Shown: positions 34,069 to 41,498 of the stretch, piece by piece
How positions within the stretch are numbered: position 1 is the stretch's first letter
How the letters are laid out: every line of letters starts with the position of its first letter
From: Collinsella sp.
GTDB taxonomy: Bacteria; Actinomycetota; Coriobacteriia; Coriobacteriales; Coriobacteriaceae
Direction of reading: 5' to 3'
Assembly: GCA_029264355.1 (NCBI GenBank)
Contig: JARIBW010000011.1
Span: 1-41,498, forward strand
Length of the DNA stretch: 41,498 nt
Made by a program: the position numbers and the translations under genes
Notes under the pieces: generated by a model
What the model was told of the DNA's origin: nothing
Seen by the model: the letters and a program-made list of their open reading frames with translations, nothing else
The model's database searches: none

Positions 34069-34875
34069 ATGAAATGTGATGTGAGCCGGATCGACGTCGG
34101 GGTGCCCGAGATGCCTCGGGAGATGTGCGGCGAGGGGAGGGGCAGGGATGCGATCCTCCCGGCCGATGGCCGCGGCGAAACGCCGCTGTATCTCGATATC
34201 CGTCGAGATCTACATGCGCGCTTGGTGAGCGGGGAATATGCCACCGGAGCGCCGATCCCCTCGGAGACCAAGCTTGCCGAGCGGTATGGAACGACCAAGG
34301 TGACCGTCCGCAACGCCCTTGACGGGCTCGAGGAGGAGGGGCTGGTCGTCCGTATCCAAGGTAAAGGCACGTTTGCGACACATGGTCTTGAGGGAACGGT
34401 CACGCACTGCCCGCGAGGCTTCCGCGATGCCCATCGCCATTATCACCGGATGCCGAGCGTGCGTGTTCTGGAGGCGAGCGTGCGCTCGGCCGGGGAGTTT
34501 TATGGGCGCTTTTTCGATATCGACCCCGATGGCGATCTGTTTTACGTGCGCCGGCTCAACTGCATCGACGATACCCCCATCACCCTCGAGCGGACTCTCA
34601 TCCCCTGTGAGCTATTTCCGGGTATCGAGGACGTCGATGTTTCGATCTTCAGCCTGTATTCGCTGTATGCGCTGAGAGGGCATCCGGTTTCATGGGCCGC
34701 CGAGGAGCTGGTCGTAGAGGAACTCAAGGCCCGGGACGCTCGGCTGTTGCGCGTCAGCCCCGATGATCCCGCGCTCGGGTTGATCTGTGTGAGTTATGAC
34801 GCCGCAGGACGGCCTTTGGAATTCGTTCGCTCGATATCGGTGGGGGAAGGTGCGAGCTACCTAGTTCGTAGCTAG
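34069..34875 (+). CDS. GntR/UTRA regulator, type B copy 2
   Basis: A 268-residue GntR/UTRA regulator. After a variable N-terminal tail of about 45 residues comes the winged helix (IPSETKLAERYGTTKVTVRNALDGL region, wing RIQGKGTFA). The UTRA domain follows with YVRRLNCIDDTPITLERTLIP and FPGIEDVDVSIFSLYSLY, nearly the same as the gene at 30647. I chose the ATG at 34069 for its GAGGAG nine bases upstream. An ATG at 34030, one base after the previous stop, is possible. Its end lies 70 bases before the shared promoter motif of the PTS operon. Confidence 0.86.
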   Translation: MKCDVSRIDVGVPEMPREMCGEGRGRDAILPADGRGETPLYLDIRRDLHARLVSGEYATGAPIPSETKLAERYGTTKVTVRNALDGLEEEGLVVRIQGKGTFATHGLEGTVTHCPRGFRDAHRHYHRMPSVRVLEASVRSAGEFYGRFFDIDPDGDLFYVRRLNCIDDTPITLERTLIPCELFPGIEDVDVSIFSLYSLYALRGHPVSWAAEELVVEELKARDARLLRVSPDDPALGLICVSYDAAGRPLEFVRSISVGEGASYLVRS

Positions 34876-34945
34876 GATTTAGTTACTCTGAGCTGGTAAA
34901 ACGTTGTTGCCGGGATAAACCGTCGAACGCCATTTGTCCATATAC

Positions 34946-35047
34946 ACCGCTCGGCGAGATATTCATACCATTTGGCCGATAAGCTCCTATTCATCAAGAT
35001 TGGTATTAAAAAGATGCTATCTTATTATTGTTTTTGGTATGAAAAAC
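34946..35047 (+). promoter_or_regulatory. promoter/operator region of the PTS operon
   Basis: The region contains ACCGCTCGGCG (34946-34956), ATACC (34975-34979, the inverse of GGTAT), TTCATCAA (34990-34997), ATTGGTATTAAAAAG (34999-35013) and GGTATGAAAAAC (35036-35047). TTGGTA (35000-35005) and TATTAT (35023-35028), 17 bases apart, make a plausible promoter with the conserved motif over its -35. The same ordered motifs occur before the deglycase gene, which suggests co-regulation. The rest of the 220-base gap holds no gene. Confidence 0.6.
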
Positions 35048-35095
35048 AACCAGAAACATATAGGAAAGGGTCAGAAATATTTTAGGAGGAGGAAC

Positions 35096-35566
35096 ATGAT
35101 TCTGCTAACGCGCGTCGACCATCGATTGCTGCACGGGCAGGTCGCCACGTCTTGGGTCAACGGCCTGGGATCCGATTGCATCTTCTGCGTCGGTGACAAA
35201 GTCGCCAATGATCCGGTGTGGAAAACCACTCTCAAGATGGGCAAGCCGACCGGCTGCAAGCTGGTGATCAAGGACATGGCCCACGCCATCGAGGCGATCA
35301 ACAGCGGCGTGACCGACAAGTATCGCATGATCATCTGCCTGCGTTCGATCGAGGATGCCAAAAAGCTCATCGACGGATGTCCTCAGATCACGAGCCTGAA
35401 CCTCGGCAATACGCTGGAGTCGCCTACTACCAAGCAGATCTCACGTCAGATCTTTCTCGAGCCCGATGAGATCGAGGCGCTCAAAGAGCTCGGCGAGCGC
35501 GGGGTCGAGGTCGAGATTCGCGCCCTTGCCGATGACAAGAAGGAAAACGCCCTCGCGCTCCTCTAG
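35096..35566 (+). CDS. PTS mannose-family IIB component
   Basis: A 156-residue IIB protein. It begins with the hallmark LTRVDHRLLHGQV, whose H13 is the expected phosphorylated histidine. SWVN and ADNDxx-like segments follow. It takes the phosphoryl group from IIA and passes it to the sugar during uptake. AGGAGGAGG stands before the ATG at 35096. It is the first gene of the PTS unit IIB-IIC-IID-IIA. Given the deglycase and the paired regulators, the substrate is probably an Amadori compound rather than mannose, as in the Gfr system. That is inference from context. Confidence 0.9.
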   Translation: MILLTRVDHRLLHGQVATSWVNGLGSDCIFCVGDKVANDPVWKTTLKMGKPTGCKLVIKDMAHAIEAINSGVTDKYRMIICLRSIEDAKKLIDGCPQITSLNLGNTLESPTTKQISRQIFLEPDEIEALKELGERGVEVEIRALADDKKENALALL

Positions 35567-35602
35567 GGAGCTCGGATTGTCTGCCCTGACAGGAGGTACG
35601 AC

Positions 35603-36373
35603 ATGCTTGTCCAATCACTGATCTGTGCCGCGTTTTACGTCGTCGTTAAGTTCTTCGACTTCCAGCTCGGTACCCTGTATGCTTTTCGCCCAATCGTCGT
35701 CTGCCCGCTGCTCGGACTCATCCTGGGCGACCTGCAGACTGGTCTGGCCCTGGGCGCCAGCATCGAGGCCCTCTTCATGGGCTCCGTCTCCATCGGGGCC
35801 TACATTCCGCCGGATGCCACGTCGGCCGGTGTCCTGTGCACCGCCTACGTCATCCTGCTCGGTCTGGACACCGAGGTCGCCGTGGGCCTCGCCATGCCCA
35901 TCGGAACGCTGGTGCTCGCGCTGAGCAATCTGTTCCAGCCCATCACCAACTGGTTGCTCTCCTTCGTGCCCAAGTTTGCGGCGGAGGGCAGCGGCTCCAA
36001 GCTCACCGCCTTGCACTTCTTTATCGCGCTGTATAGCGCACCGGTGTATTTCGCCGTTATCTTTGCCGCCGTGTACCTGGGCTCCGATGCCGTCGCTTGG
36101 ATCACCAACACGGTTCCCGAGTTCGTGCTGAACGGCTTCGCGGCCGCTGCGAACATCCTGCCGGTCATGGGCTTCGCGATGCTGCTTCGCCTCATCTACC
36201 GCAAGGAGCTTCTGCCCTTCCTCTTCCTGGGCTTCCTGATGACTTCCTACATGGGCGTGCCGGTGCTCGGCGTCTCCCTGATCGCCATCATCATCGCCGT
36301 TCTTACGCTGGGAATCTTTGACAACAAGCCTGCCGCTGCGCAGATCGAGGGAGCTGACGATGATGACTTCTAA
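35603..36373 (+). CDS. PTS mannose-family IIC component
   Basis: A 256-residue integral membrane protein with six to eight hydrophobic segments. It has the IIC(Man) pattern RPIVVCPLLGLILGDLQTGLALGASIEALFMG near the N-terminus and GFAMLLRLIYRKELLPFLFLGF late. With IID it forms the channel that moves the substrate. AGGAGG precedes the ATG. The gene is 36 bases after IIB and overlaps IID by 14 bases. Confidence 0.92.
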   Translation: MLVQSLICAAFYVVVKFFDFQLGTLYAFRPIVVCPLLGLILGDLQTGLALGASIEALFMGSVSIGAYIPPDATSAGVLCTAYVILLGLDTEVAVGLAMPIGTLVLALSNLFQPITNWLLSFVPKFAAEGSGSKLTALHFFIALYSAPVYFAVIFAAVYLGSDAVAWITNTVPEFVLNGFAAAANILPVMGFAMLLRLIYRKELLPFLFLGFLMTSYMGVPVLGVSLIAIIIAVLTLGIFDNKPAAAQIEGADDDDF

Positions 36374-37211
36374 TGAGACCAAGAGCGTTTACAAGACCGG
36401 TGAGCATGCCATCACCAAAGACGATCTCGTCAAGTCCGCTCTGAATATCGGTGCCTTGGGCATGGAGTTCTCCTGGACCTACGTGAACCAGATGGGTCTC
36501 GCTTTCGGCCTCATGGTCAAGAAGATGCTCAAGAAGATTTGGCACGACGACCCCAAGGGTTACGCCGCAGCTCTCGAGCGCCATACCGCCTTCTTCAACA
36601 TCACGGTTGCCCTCGCTCCGTTCGTCGGCGGCATCTCGATGTCCATGGAGGAGCGAATCAAGGCCGGCGAGCTTCCTCCCGAGTCCGTAAACGACGTCAA
36701 GGCCGCTCTCATGGGTCCGTTGTCCGGCGTGGGAGATGCCATCTTCCTGACCACGATTCGCGTCGTTGCGGCGGGCATCGCCGTTTCCATGGCTGCTGAG
36801 GGCAATCCGCTCGGTCCGATCCTGTTCCTGCTCATCTTCAACGTCCCTCAGTACATGCTTCGAGTGTGGGGCGTCGTGAAGGGCTACGAGCTGGGCGTGG
36901 GCTTGTTGGACGCCGCATCGGAATCTGGCATCATGGACAAGCTCATCAAGGGCGCGGGTATTGTCGGAATGATGGTCGTCGGCTCCATGACCTGCTCGAT
37001 GTTCTGGGCCACCCTCGCCGTCTCCTTTGGTTCCGGTGAGGAAGTCACCATGCTCCAAGATGTGCTCGACGGCATCATGCCCGGCATGTTGGGTCTGGGG
37101 TTCATGGGCATCTACTACTGGTTGCTCGGCAAGAAGATTCATCCGTCTATTCTGATCCTGGGCACCATGGTCATCGGTGTCGTCGGCGTGTACCTCGGCA
37201 TCTTCGCCTAG
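36360..37211 (+). CDS. PTS mannose-family IID component
   Basis: A 283-residue IID protein. Recognisable features are EFSWTYVNQMGLAFGLMVKKMLKKIW and ERHTAFFNITVALAPFVGGISMSMEE. MGPLSGVGDAIF and the C-terminal membrane helices (HPSILILGTMVIGVVGVYLGIF) follow. It is the partner of IIC in the membrane complex. The ATG at 36360 (GAGGGAG six bases upstream) lies inside the end of the IIC gene, giving translational coupling. A hairpin follows before IIA. Confidence 0.93.
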   Translation: MMTSNETKSVYKTGEHAITKDDLVKSALNIGALGMEFSWTYVNQMGLAFGLMVKKMLKKIWHDDPKGYAAALERHTAFFNITVALAPFVGGISMSMEERIKAGELPPESVNDVKAALMGPLSGVGDAIFLTTIRVVAAGIAVSMAAEGNPLGPILFLLIFNVPQYMLRVWGVVKGYELGVGLLDAASESGIMDKLIKGAGIVGMMVVGSMTCSMFWATLAVSFGSGEEVTMLQDVLDGIMPGMLGLGFMGIYYWLLGKKIHPSILILGTMVIGVVGVYLGIFA

Positions 37212-37230
37212 CGCACCCGCCGCGCGTTAC

Positions 37231-37273
37231 GAATGCAGGGCGGCGACCAGCTTGGCCGCCGCTCATTCGTTTT
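37231..37273 (+). terminator. hairpin between IID and IIA genes
   Basis: GAATG (37231-37235) with CATTC (37264-37268), and GGCGGC (37239-37244) with GCCGCC (37255-37260), form a two-part stem followed by TTTT at 37270-37273. It sits inside the PTS unit. It could act as a partial terminator that lowers IIA relative to IIB-IIC-IID, or as an RNA-end stabiliser. Confidence 0.55.
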
Positions 37274-37333
37274 GTCCCCGCAGGCGGGCCTACGGGATGT
37301 TCCGTCGGCCCACTCAGTGAAAGGCCAGCAATC

Positions 37334-37753
37334 ATGAGGCAGTTCATCATAGCTTCCCATGCGCACTTCGCCGCCGGTATTAACGAGAGCATCTCCTTGC
37401 TGTCCGGTGAGCGCGACAACGTCCGCACGCTTTCCATGTACGTAGATGGTAACAACGACCTCGCTGCAGAGATAACGAAGATGCTGGACGACACTCCTGA
37501 GGACGATGACCTCGTGGTGTGTACCGATCTGTTCGGCGGGAGTGTGAATAACGAGTTCACGACGGTCATCCAACGTCGTCCGAACACCTATCTGGTGACC
37601 AACATGAACCTTCCGCTGCTCATCCAGCTTCTCTTTGCAGGGGGCGATCGCGACACCGCCGAGGTCATTCGCGAGGTCTGCGCCGCGGAGGAGACGCGCG
37701 TCAAGTTCGTCAACGACCTGCTCGACGGTGAAGACGAGGACGACGAATTCTAA
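37334..37753 (+). CDS. PTS mannose-family IIA component
   Basis: A 139-residue IIA(Man)-type protein. It starts FIIASHAHFAAGI, where H9 is the expected phosphorylation site (from HPr). The central VVCTDLFGGSVNNEF is the family DLFGGSxxN signature. The C-terminal tail is very acidic (DGEDEDDEF). It is cytosolic and completes the PTS set. It is placed last in the unit, 122 bases after IID with a hairpin between. AAAGG precedes the ATG. Confidence 0.9.
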   Translation: MRQFIIASHAHFAAGINESISLLSGERDNVRTLSMYVDGNNDLAAEITKMLDDTPEDDDLVVCTDLFGGSVNNEFTTVIQRRPNTYLVTNMNLPLLIQLLFAGGDRDTAEVIREVCAAEETRVKFVNDLLDGEDEDDEF

Positions 37754-37821
37754 AGTTGTTCCGGTTGGGAGGGCTCTTCCTCGCTGTTCCGATACATGTT
37801 CGCTCAGGATGTGCCTGCAAT

Positions 37822-37869
37822 GCCTTAGTCGACGTCCATTCCCAAATGATGAAAATGGGGCGCTAAGGC
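37822..37869. terminator. imperfect hairpin between convergent IIA and tatD genes
   Basis: GCCTTAG (37822-37828) pairs with CTAAGGC (37863-37869), and CCATT pairs with AATGG inside. The structure overlaps the tatD stop codon. It is weak and lacks a U-run on the plus strand. It may end transcription from both sides. Confidence 0.3.
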
Positions 37870-38765
37870 GAGAGCAGATCCATTCCCAAGGCGGCGGCCT
37901 GATCAGCGATACGGTCGCGCGATTCCGGACGGATGCCCGCCAGTGTGTCGAGGGTCCTCTCGAGGCTGCTGCCCAGGGCTGCCGCGCTTGAACGTTGTCC
38001 GAAGGTGCGCGGGGCATCGGTTTCAATCAGAAGACGCTCCAGGGGAATCTGCCGCGCATATTCCCTGCCGCGCTTGCTTGCGAGCATGCGCTCATTTACG
38101 GAGAAAAGACAGCTGACGTGCCTCGCACGTGCGAGCTCGTCGCTCGTTCCCGAGAACCAATGGAAAACGCAGGAACAGCGAGCGGGGATGTTGCATTCTT
38201 CGAGTAGGTCCAGCACTCGCCCGGCGGCTTTGCCGGCGTGGAGGGAGAGGACGCGACCGGGCAGGGGATGTTTCGCACAGGATTGCAGGATCGCCGAAAG
38301 CCCGCGTTCCTGAAGTGCGGCCGTCTCTGCCCTCGCCCCGTTGAAGTCGAGGCCGACTTCGCCGATGAGTCGGCTCGTGGCGGCGAGTCGGGCCGCCGAC
38401 TCGATATCACTTTCGTCGCATCGTCCGTCTGCCAGCCACCAGGGATGCAAACCCACTCCCACGAAGACGTTGGGGGCTGCGTTGAAGCGCTCCCGTGCCT
38501 CGAGCGCATCGGCGGGGGAGACGGTGGTGCAAAATAGGGCGATTCCGAGCCGCTCGGCGTCACGTGCCACCTCGTCGCCGTTCGCCAGTTGATCGGGATG
38601 GCAGTGCATGTCCACCAGTCGCCAAGGGGGTCGGACCCCGCCGATCGCATGGTCCGAGAGGGCGGCCCCGTTGATGACGCCCGGCGTTTCGCATGCCGCA
38701 TCCGACGCTGCGGCGCCGACCGAGTGCGGCGGCTCGGCTTGGGGGGTCATCATCTCGCGCGTCAT
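37863..38765 (-). CDS. TatD family metal-dependent hydrolase
   Basis: A 300-residue TatD-type protein, a family with deoxyribonuclease activity and TIM-barrel fold. Metal ligands are visible: HxH in VDMHCHPDQ, GEVGLDF, HAGKAAGR, CVFHWFSG and LLIETDAP. The first 50 residues precede the usual family start and may be a dispensable tail. The ATG at 38765 overlaps the stop of tcdA (ATGA), so it is coupled to it. The substrate is unknown. Unlike many members, the barrel is compact, with no insertion. Confidence 0.88.
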   Translation of the reverse strand: MTREMMTPQAEPPHSVGAAASDAACETPGVINGAALSDHAIGGVRPPWRLVDMHCHPDQLANGDEVARDAERLGIALFCTTVSPADALEARERFNAAPNVFVGVGLHPWWLADGRCDESDIESAARLAATSRLIGEVGLDFNGARAETAALQERGLSAILQSCAKHPLPGRVLSLHAGKAAGRVLDLLEECNIPARCSCVFHWFSGTSDELARARHVSCLFSVNERMLASKRGREYARQIPLERLLIETDAPRTFGQRSSAAALGSSLERTLDTLAGIRPESRDRIADQAAALGMDLLSP

Positions 38766-39583
38766 GATGCGCGCCCGCCCCGCTTGCCCGCCAACCGTCC
38801 TTTCTGCGCCGCGTCGTGCATGGCCAGCGCGGCGGAGACGTCGTCGTCCTTTCCCAGGCCGGAGATATGGCGCAGGACCTCACCCGCGATCATCTGCCCC
38901 ATGATGGGCGGCATGAAGCTCGCGGTACCCAGGTCGGTGCGCTCGGAGCGCGCGGCCCCCGGGGTGGCGGCGATGCGCACGGGCTCTTCACAAGAGTAAA
39001 GGACGCGCATATGGCGGATGCCCCGCTTACGGCATTCCTTGCGCATGATGCGTGCGAGTGAGCAGTTGACCGTCTTGTGGATATCGGCGATGCGCAGGCA
39101 TTCGGGATGGATCTTCTTGGCTCCGCCCATGGAACTGATGAGCTCGAAGCCGCGCTCCTGTGCAAGGGCGGCGAGCGCGAGCTTGGTGGAGACGGTGTCG
39201 ATCGCGTCGACCACATAGTCGATGCGTCCACCGGCTTCCACGAGGCAAGTCTCGTAGAGCTCTTCGAGGTTCTCGGCGAGCACGAAGGCATCGTGCGTGA
39301 AGATACGGCAGCCCGGGTTGATGTCGGCGACCATGGCGGCCATGACGTCGACCTTGCGTCTGCCCACGGTGCTCTCGAATGCGATTGCCTGGCGGTTGAT
39401 GTTGGAGGGGGCGACCACGTCCTTGTCCACGATGACGAGAGTCCCGATTCCGCCACGCGCGAGCGCCTCGATGCAGCTCGACCCCACGCCGCCGCAGCCG
39501 AGCACGAGCACGCGGGCGTCTTCGAGACGGGAGAGCCGTTCGTCGCCGAGTATGACGCGCAGGCGGTCCTTCATCGTTTCCAT
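38762..39583 (-). CDS. tcdA: tRNA threonylcarbamoyladenosine dehydratase (TcdA-like, ThiF family)
   Basis: A 273-residue E1-like enzyme. Features are the adenylate loop LVLGCGGVGSS (27-37), IVDKDVVAPSNINRQ, VVDAIDTVSTK and the YSCEEP segment. It converts t6A37 of tRNA into the cyclic form with ATP. ThiF/MoeB/HesA relatives are alternatives, but the length and the N-terminal LGDERLSRLEDARV fit TcdA. The ATG at 39583 has GAGGAG upstream. A minus-strand -10 TACAAT lies at 39624-39629. Two direct CCAACCTGTCTG repeats (39630-39641, 39651-39662) lie just above it. Confidence 0.87.
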   Translation of the reverse strand: METMKDRLRVILGDERLSRLEDARVLVLGCGGVGSSCIEALARGGIGTLVIVDKDVVAPSNINRQAIAFESTVGRRKVDVMAAMVADINPGCRIFTHDAFVLAENLEELYETCLVEAGGRIDYVVDAIDTVSTKLALAALAQERGFELISSMGGAKKIHPECLRIADIHKTVNCSLARIMRKECRKRGIRHMRVLYSCEEPVRIAATPGAARSERTDLGTASFMPPIMGQMIAGEVLRHISGLGKDDDVSAALAMHDAAQKGRLAGKRGGRAS

Positions 39584-39686
39584 AGGTGCTCCTCGTGTGT
39601 GCCCGGATATGTTCTCGGCAGGTATTGTACCAACCTGTCTGAGAGGGGCGCCAACCTGTCTGCGCCGGAGTCTTTCGCTCGTTATC

Positions 39687-39744
39687 CGAGATGCAACCGA
39701 AGTCACGATTCTGGAATGCGAAACGTGACTTCGGTTGTATCTCG
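39687..39744. repeat. 21-bp inverted repeat
   Basis: The 21 bases at 39687-39707 (containing GCAACCGAAGTCACG) pair with 39724-39744 with a single mismatch, around 16 bases. There is no T-run. It lies in the divergent gap between tcdA and ettA, away from either start. It could be a dispersed palindromic unit or a regulator site. Confidence 0.6.
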
Positions 39745-39876
39745 ATGGGGGGCGATGTGATTTTTGGTGGAATTCGGGACCGGGGCCGTCACGGCCGATT
39801 GTCTCGATGCGAATGGGCGATTCATGCGACAATGAGGGGCGTTAGACCAGTTAGGCCCCCAGAAACGGAGTCGTTC

Positions 39877-41498
39877 ATGGCAGAGTTCATCTACCAGATG
39901 TATCAGGCGCGCAAGGCGCATGGCGACAAGGTCATCCTCGACGACGTGACCCTGTCCTTTTATCCCGGTGCCAAGATCGGCGTCGTGGGTCCCAACGGCA
40001 TGGGCAAATCCACGTTGCTCAAGATCATGGCCGGCATCGAGGAGGTCTCCAACGGCGATGCCCGCCTCACCCCCGGTTATACCGTGGGCATCCTGCAGCA
40101 AGAACCGCCGCTGGACGAGGACAAGACCGTCATAGAGAACGTCCGCCTCGCCTTTGCCGACATGGTCGCCAAGGTCGAGCGCTTCAACCAGATCTCGGTC
40201 GAGATGTGCGATCCCGATTGCGACATGGACGCCCTCATGACCGAGATGGGCCGCCTGCAGGATGAGATCGACGCGGCGGACGGCTGGGACATCGACTCCA
40301 AGCTCGGCCAGGCCATGGACGCCCTGCAGCTGCCCGATTCCGATATGCCGGTCAACGTGCTTTCCGGCGGCGAGCGCCGTCGCGTGGCCCTGTGCAAGCT
40401 GTTGCTCGAGGCCCCCGACCTGCTGTTGCTCGACGAGCCAACCAACCATCTGGACGCCGAATCCATCCTGTGGCTCGAGCACTTCCTCAAGAACTACCCC
40501 GGTGCCGTGCTTGCCGTCACGCACGACCGCTACTTCCTCGATCACGTGGCCGAGTGGATCTGCGAGGTCGACCGCGGTCATCTCTACCCCTACAAGGGCA
40601 ACTACTCCACGTATCTCGAGACCAAGGCCGCCCGTGCCGCCGCCCAGGGCCAGCGCGAGGAGCGCCTCGCCAAGCGCATCGCCGCCGAGCTCGACTGGGT
40701 CCGCTCCTCCCCGAAGGCGCGCCAGGCCAAGAACAAGGCCCGACTTGCTCGTTATGAGGAGATGGAGGCCGAGGCTCGCAGCAGCCAGAAGGTCGACTAC
40801 ACCGATATCCGCATCCCCGTGGGACCGCGTTTGGGTTCCAAGGTCCTCGTCGCGGAGCATCTGCACAAGGAGTTCGATGGGCGCGTCCTCATCGACGATC
40901 TGTCCTTCACCTTGCCGCGCAATGGCATCGTGGGTGTGATCGGCCCCAATGGCGTGGGTAAGACCACCCTGTTCAAGACCATCGTTGGGCTGGAACCGCT
41001 CACCAGCGGCAACCTGGAGATCGGGGAGACCGTCAAGATCTCCTACGTCGACCAGATGCGCGGGGGAATCGATCCCGACAAGACCCTGTGGGAAGTCGTG
41101 TCTGACGGTCTGGATATCATGCAGGTCGCGGATAACGAGGTTCCGAGTCGAGCCTACGTGGCGAGCTTCGGTTTCAAGGGGCAAGATCAGCAGAAGCGCG
41201 CCGGCGTGCTCTCCGGTGGCGAGCGCAACCGCCTGAACCTCGCGCTCACCCTGAAGCAGGGCGGCAACTTGCTGCTGCTCGATGAGCCCACCAACGATCT
41301 CGACGTCGAGACCCTCTCCGCGCTCGAGTCCGCACTTCTCGAGTTCCCGGGTTGCTCCGTCGTCATCTCCCATGACCGCATGTTCCTCGACCGCGTGGCC
41401 ACCCACATTCTGGCTTGGGAGGGAACTGACGAGAACCCCGGCAATTGGTATTGGTTCGAGGGCAACTTCGAGCAGTATCAGGAGAACCGCATCGCCCG
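39877..41498 (+). CDS. ettA: ABC-F translation factor EttA (3' end outside window)
   Basis: An ABC-F ATPase with two nucleotide-binding domains and no membrane part. The window holds 540 codons, about 20 short of the usual length. First domain: GPNGMGKST (38-46), LSGGERRR, LLLLDEPTNHLDAES. Second domain: GPNGVGKTT, LSGGERNR, LLLLDEPTNDLD and SHDRMFLDR. The arm and linker between them fit EttA, which binds the ribosomal E site and gates early elongation according to ATP/ADP level. CGGAG precedes the ATG at 39877. Confidence 0.93.
   Translation, partial: MAEFIYQMYQARKAHGDKVILDDVTLSFYPGAKIGVVGPNGMGKSTLLKIMAGIEEVSNGDARLTPGYTVGILQQEPPLDEDKTVIENVRLAFADMVAKVERFNQISVEMCDPDCDMDALMTEMGRLQDEIDAADGWDIDSKLGQAMDALQLPDSDMPVNVLSGGERRRVALCKLLLEAPDLLLLDEPTNHLDAESILWLEHFLKNYPGAVLAVTHDRYFLDHVAEWICEVDRGHLYPYKGNYSTYLETKAARAAAQGQREERLAKRIAAELDWVRSSPKARQAKNKARLARYEEMEAEARSSQKVDYTDIRIPVGPRLGSKVLVAEHLHKEFDGRVLIDDLSFTLPRNGIVGVIGPNGVGKTTLFKTIVGLEPLTSGNLEIGETVKISYVDQMRGGIDPDKTLWEVVSDGLDIMQVADNEVPSRAYVASFGFKGQDQQKRAGVLSGGERNRLNLALTLKQGGNLLLLDEPTNDLDVETLSALESALLEFPGCSVVISHDRMFLDRVATHILAWEGTDENPGNWYWFEGNFEQYQENRIA

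Noticed and set aside
31672-37753. Reading the PTS as a mannose or N-acetylgalactosamine system
   Set aside because: The linked SIS protein resembles FrlB/GfrF at its C-terminal half, and no aldolase, deacetylase or mannose isomerase gene is present. The substrate is still not proven.
39703-41406. A 567-codon open frame on the minus strand
   Set aside because: It is antisense to ettA; the ABC-F motifs decide for the plus strand.
1-41498. tRNA, rRNA, CRISPR or riboswitch elements
   Set aside because: The gaps between genes were read on both strands; no cloverleaf, spaced repeat array or known leader fold was recognised.

Overview
The window looks like a chromosomal segment of a high-GC Coriobacteriia (Actinobacteria) gut anaerobe, most likely a Collinsella species. 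The basis is codon use (roughly two-thirds G+C by eye), frequent GTG/TTG starts with strong GGAGG-type ribosome sites, and gene content: ATP-dependent PEP carboxykinase, short serA with serC and DUF1015, tandem DegV, and mannose-family PTS. The genus is an inference from composition and gene families, not from a marker gene. No rRNA, tRNA or CRISPR array was found.

Layout. (1) 1-2210 is gene-poor and visibly less GC-rich. It holds a frameshifted gene remnant, a strong stem-loop and a 206-bp MITE-like element with perfect 28-bp inverted ends. (2) 2438-6403 (minus) is serC-serA-DUF1015, a serine biosynthesis unit. (3) 6613-14945 holds a PPP-type phosphatase, a polysaccharide flippase, a lactate-permease-family carrier, pckA, an amidohydrolase and a membrane zinc-ribbon protein, mostly as single genes separated by clear terminators. 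(4) 15040-18051 (minus) is a copper unit, copA-copZ-csoR, driven by a promoter whose spacer is a CsoR-like palindrome. It is flanked by copies of a 25-bp REP-like repeat. (5) 18376-25038 has a DEAD-box helicase, an unknown protein, two tandem DegV/FakB proteins and pgi. (6) 25117-28068 (minus) is a large SF1 helicase with a probable C-terminal nuclease domain. (7) 28242-29770 has two HAD phosphatases. (8) 29892-37753 is the most interesting part. Two pairs of GntR/UTRA regulators surround a FrlB/GfrF-like sugar-amine deglycase and a small unknown protein, and are followed by a complete mannose-family PTS (IIB, IIC, IID, IIA). (9) 37863-39583 (minus) is tcdA-tatD, and the window ends inside ettA.

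How the genes work together. The locus in (8) reads as an uptake and breakdown route for an Amadori compound such as fructoselysine or glucoselysine. The PTS would import and phosphorylate the substrate, and the SIS-domain deglycase would split it into an amino acid and a hexose 6-phosphate (glucose 6-phosphate in the FrlB case). Pgi, encoded 7 kb upstream, could feed that into glycolysis. The two promoters of the locus share a composite motif (ACCGCTCGGCG, TTCATCAA and ATTGGTATYAAAAAG), so the deglycase unit and the PTS unit are probably controlled together by the duplicated regulator pairs. I see no kinase gene, consistent with phosphorylation by the PTS.
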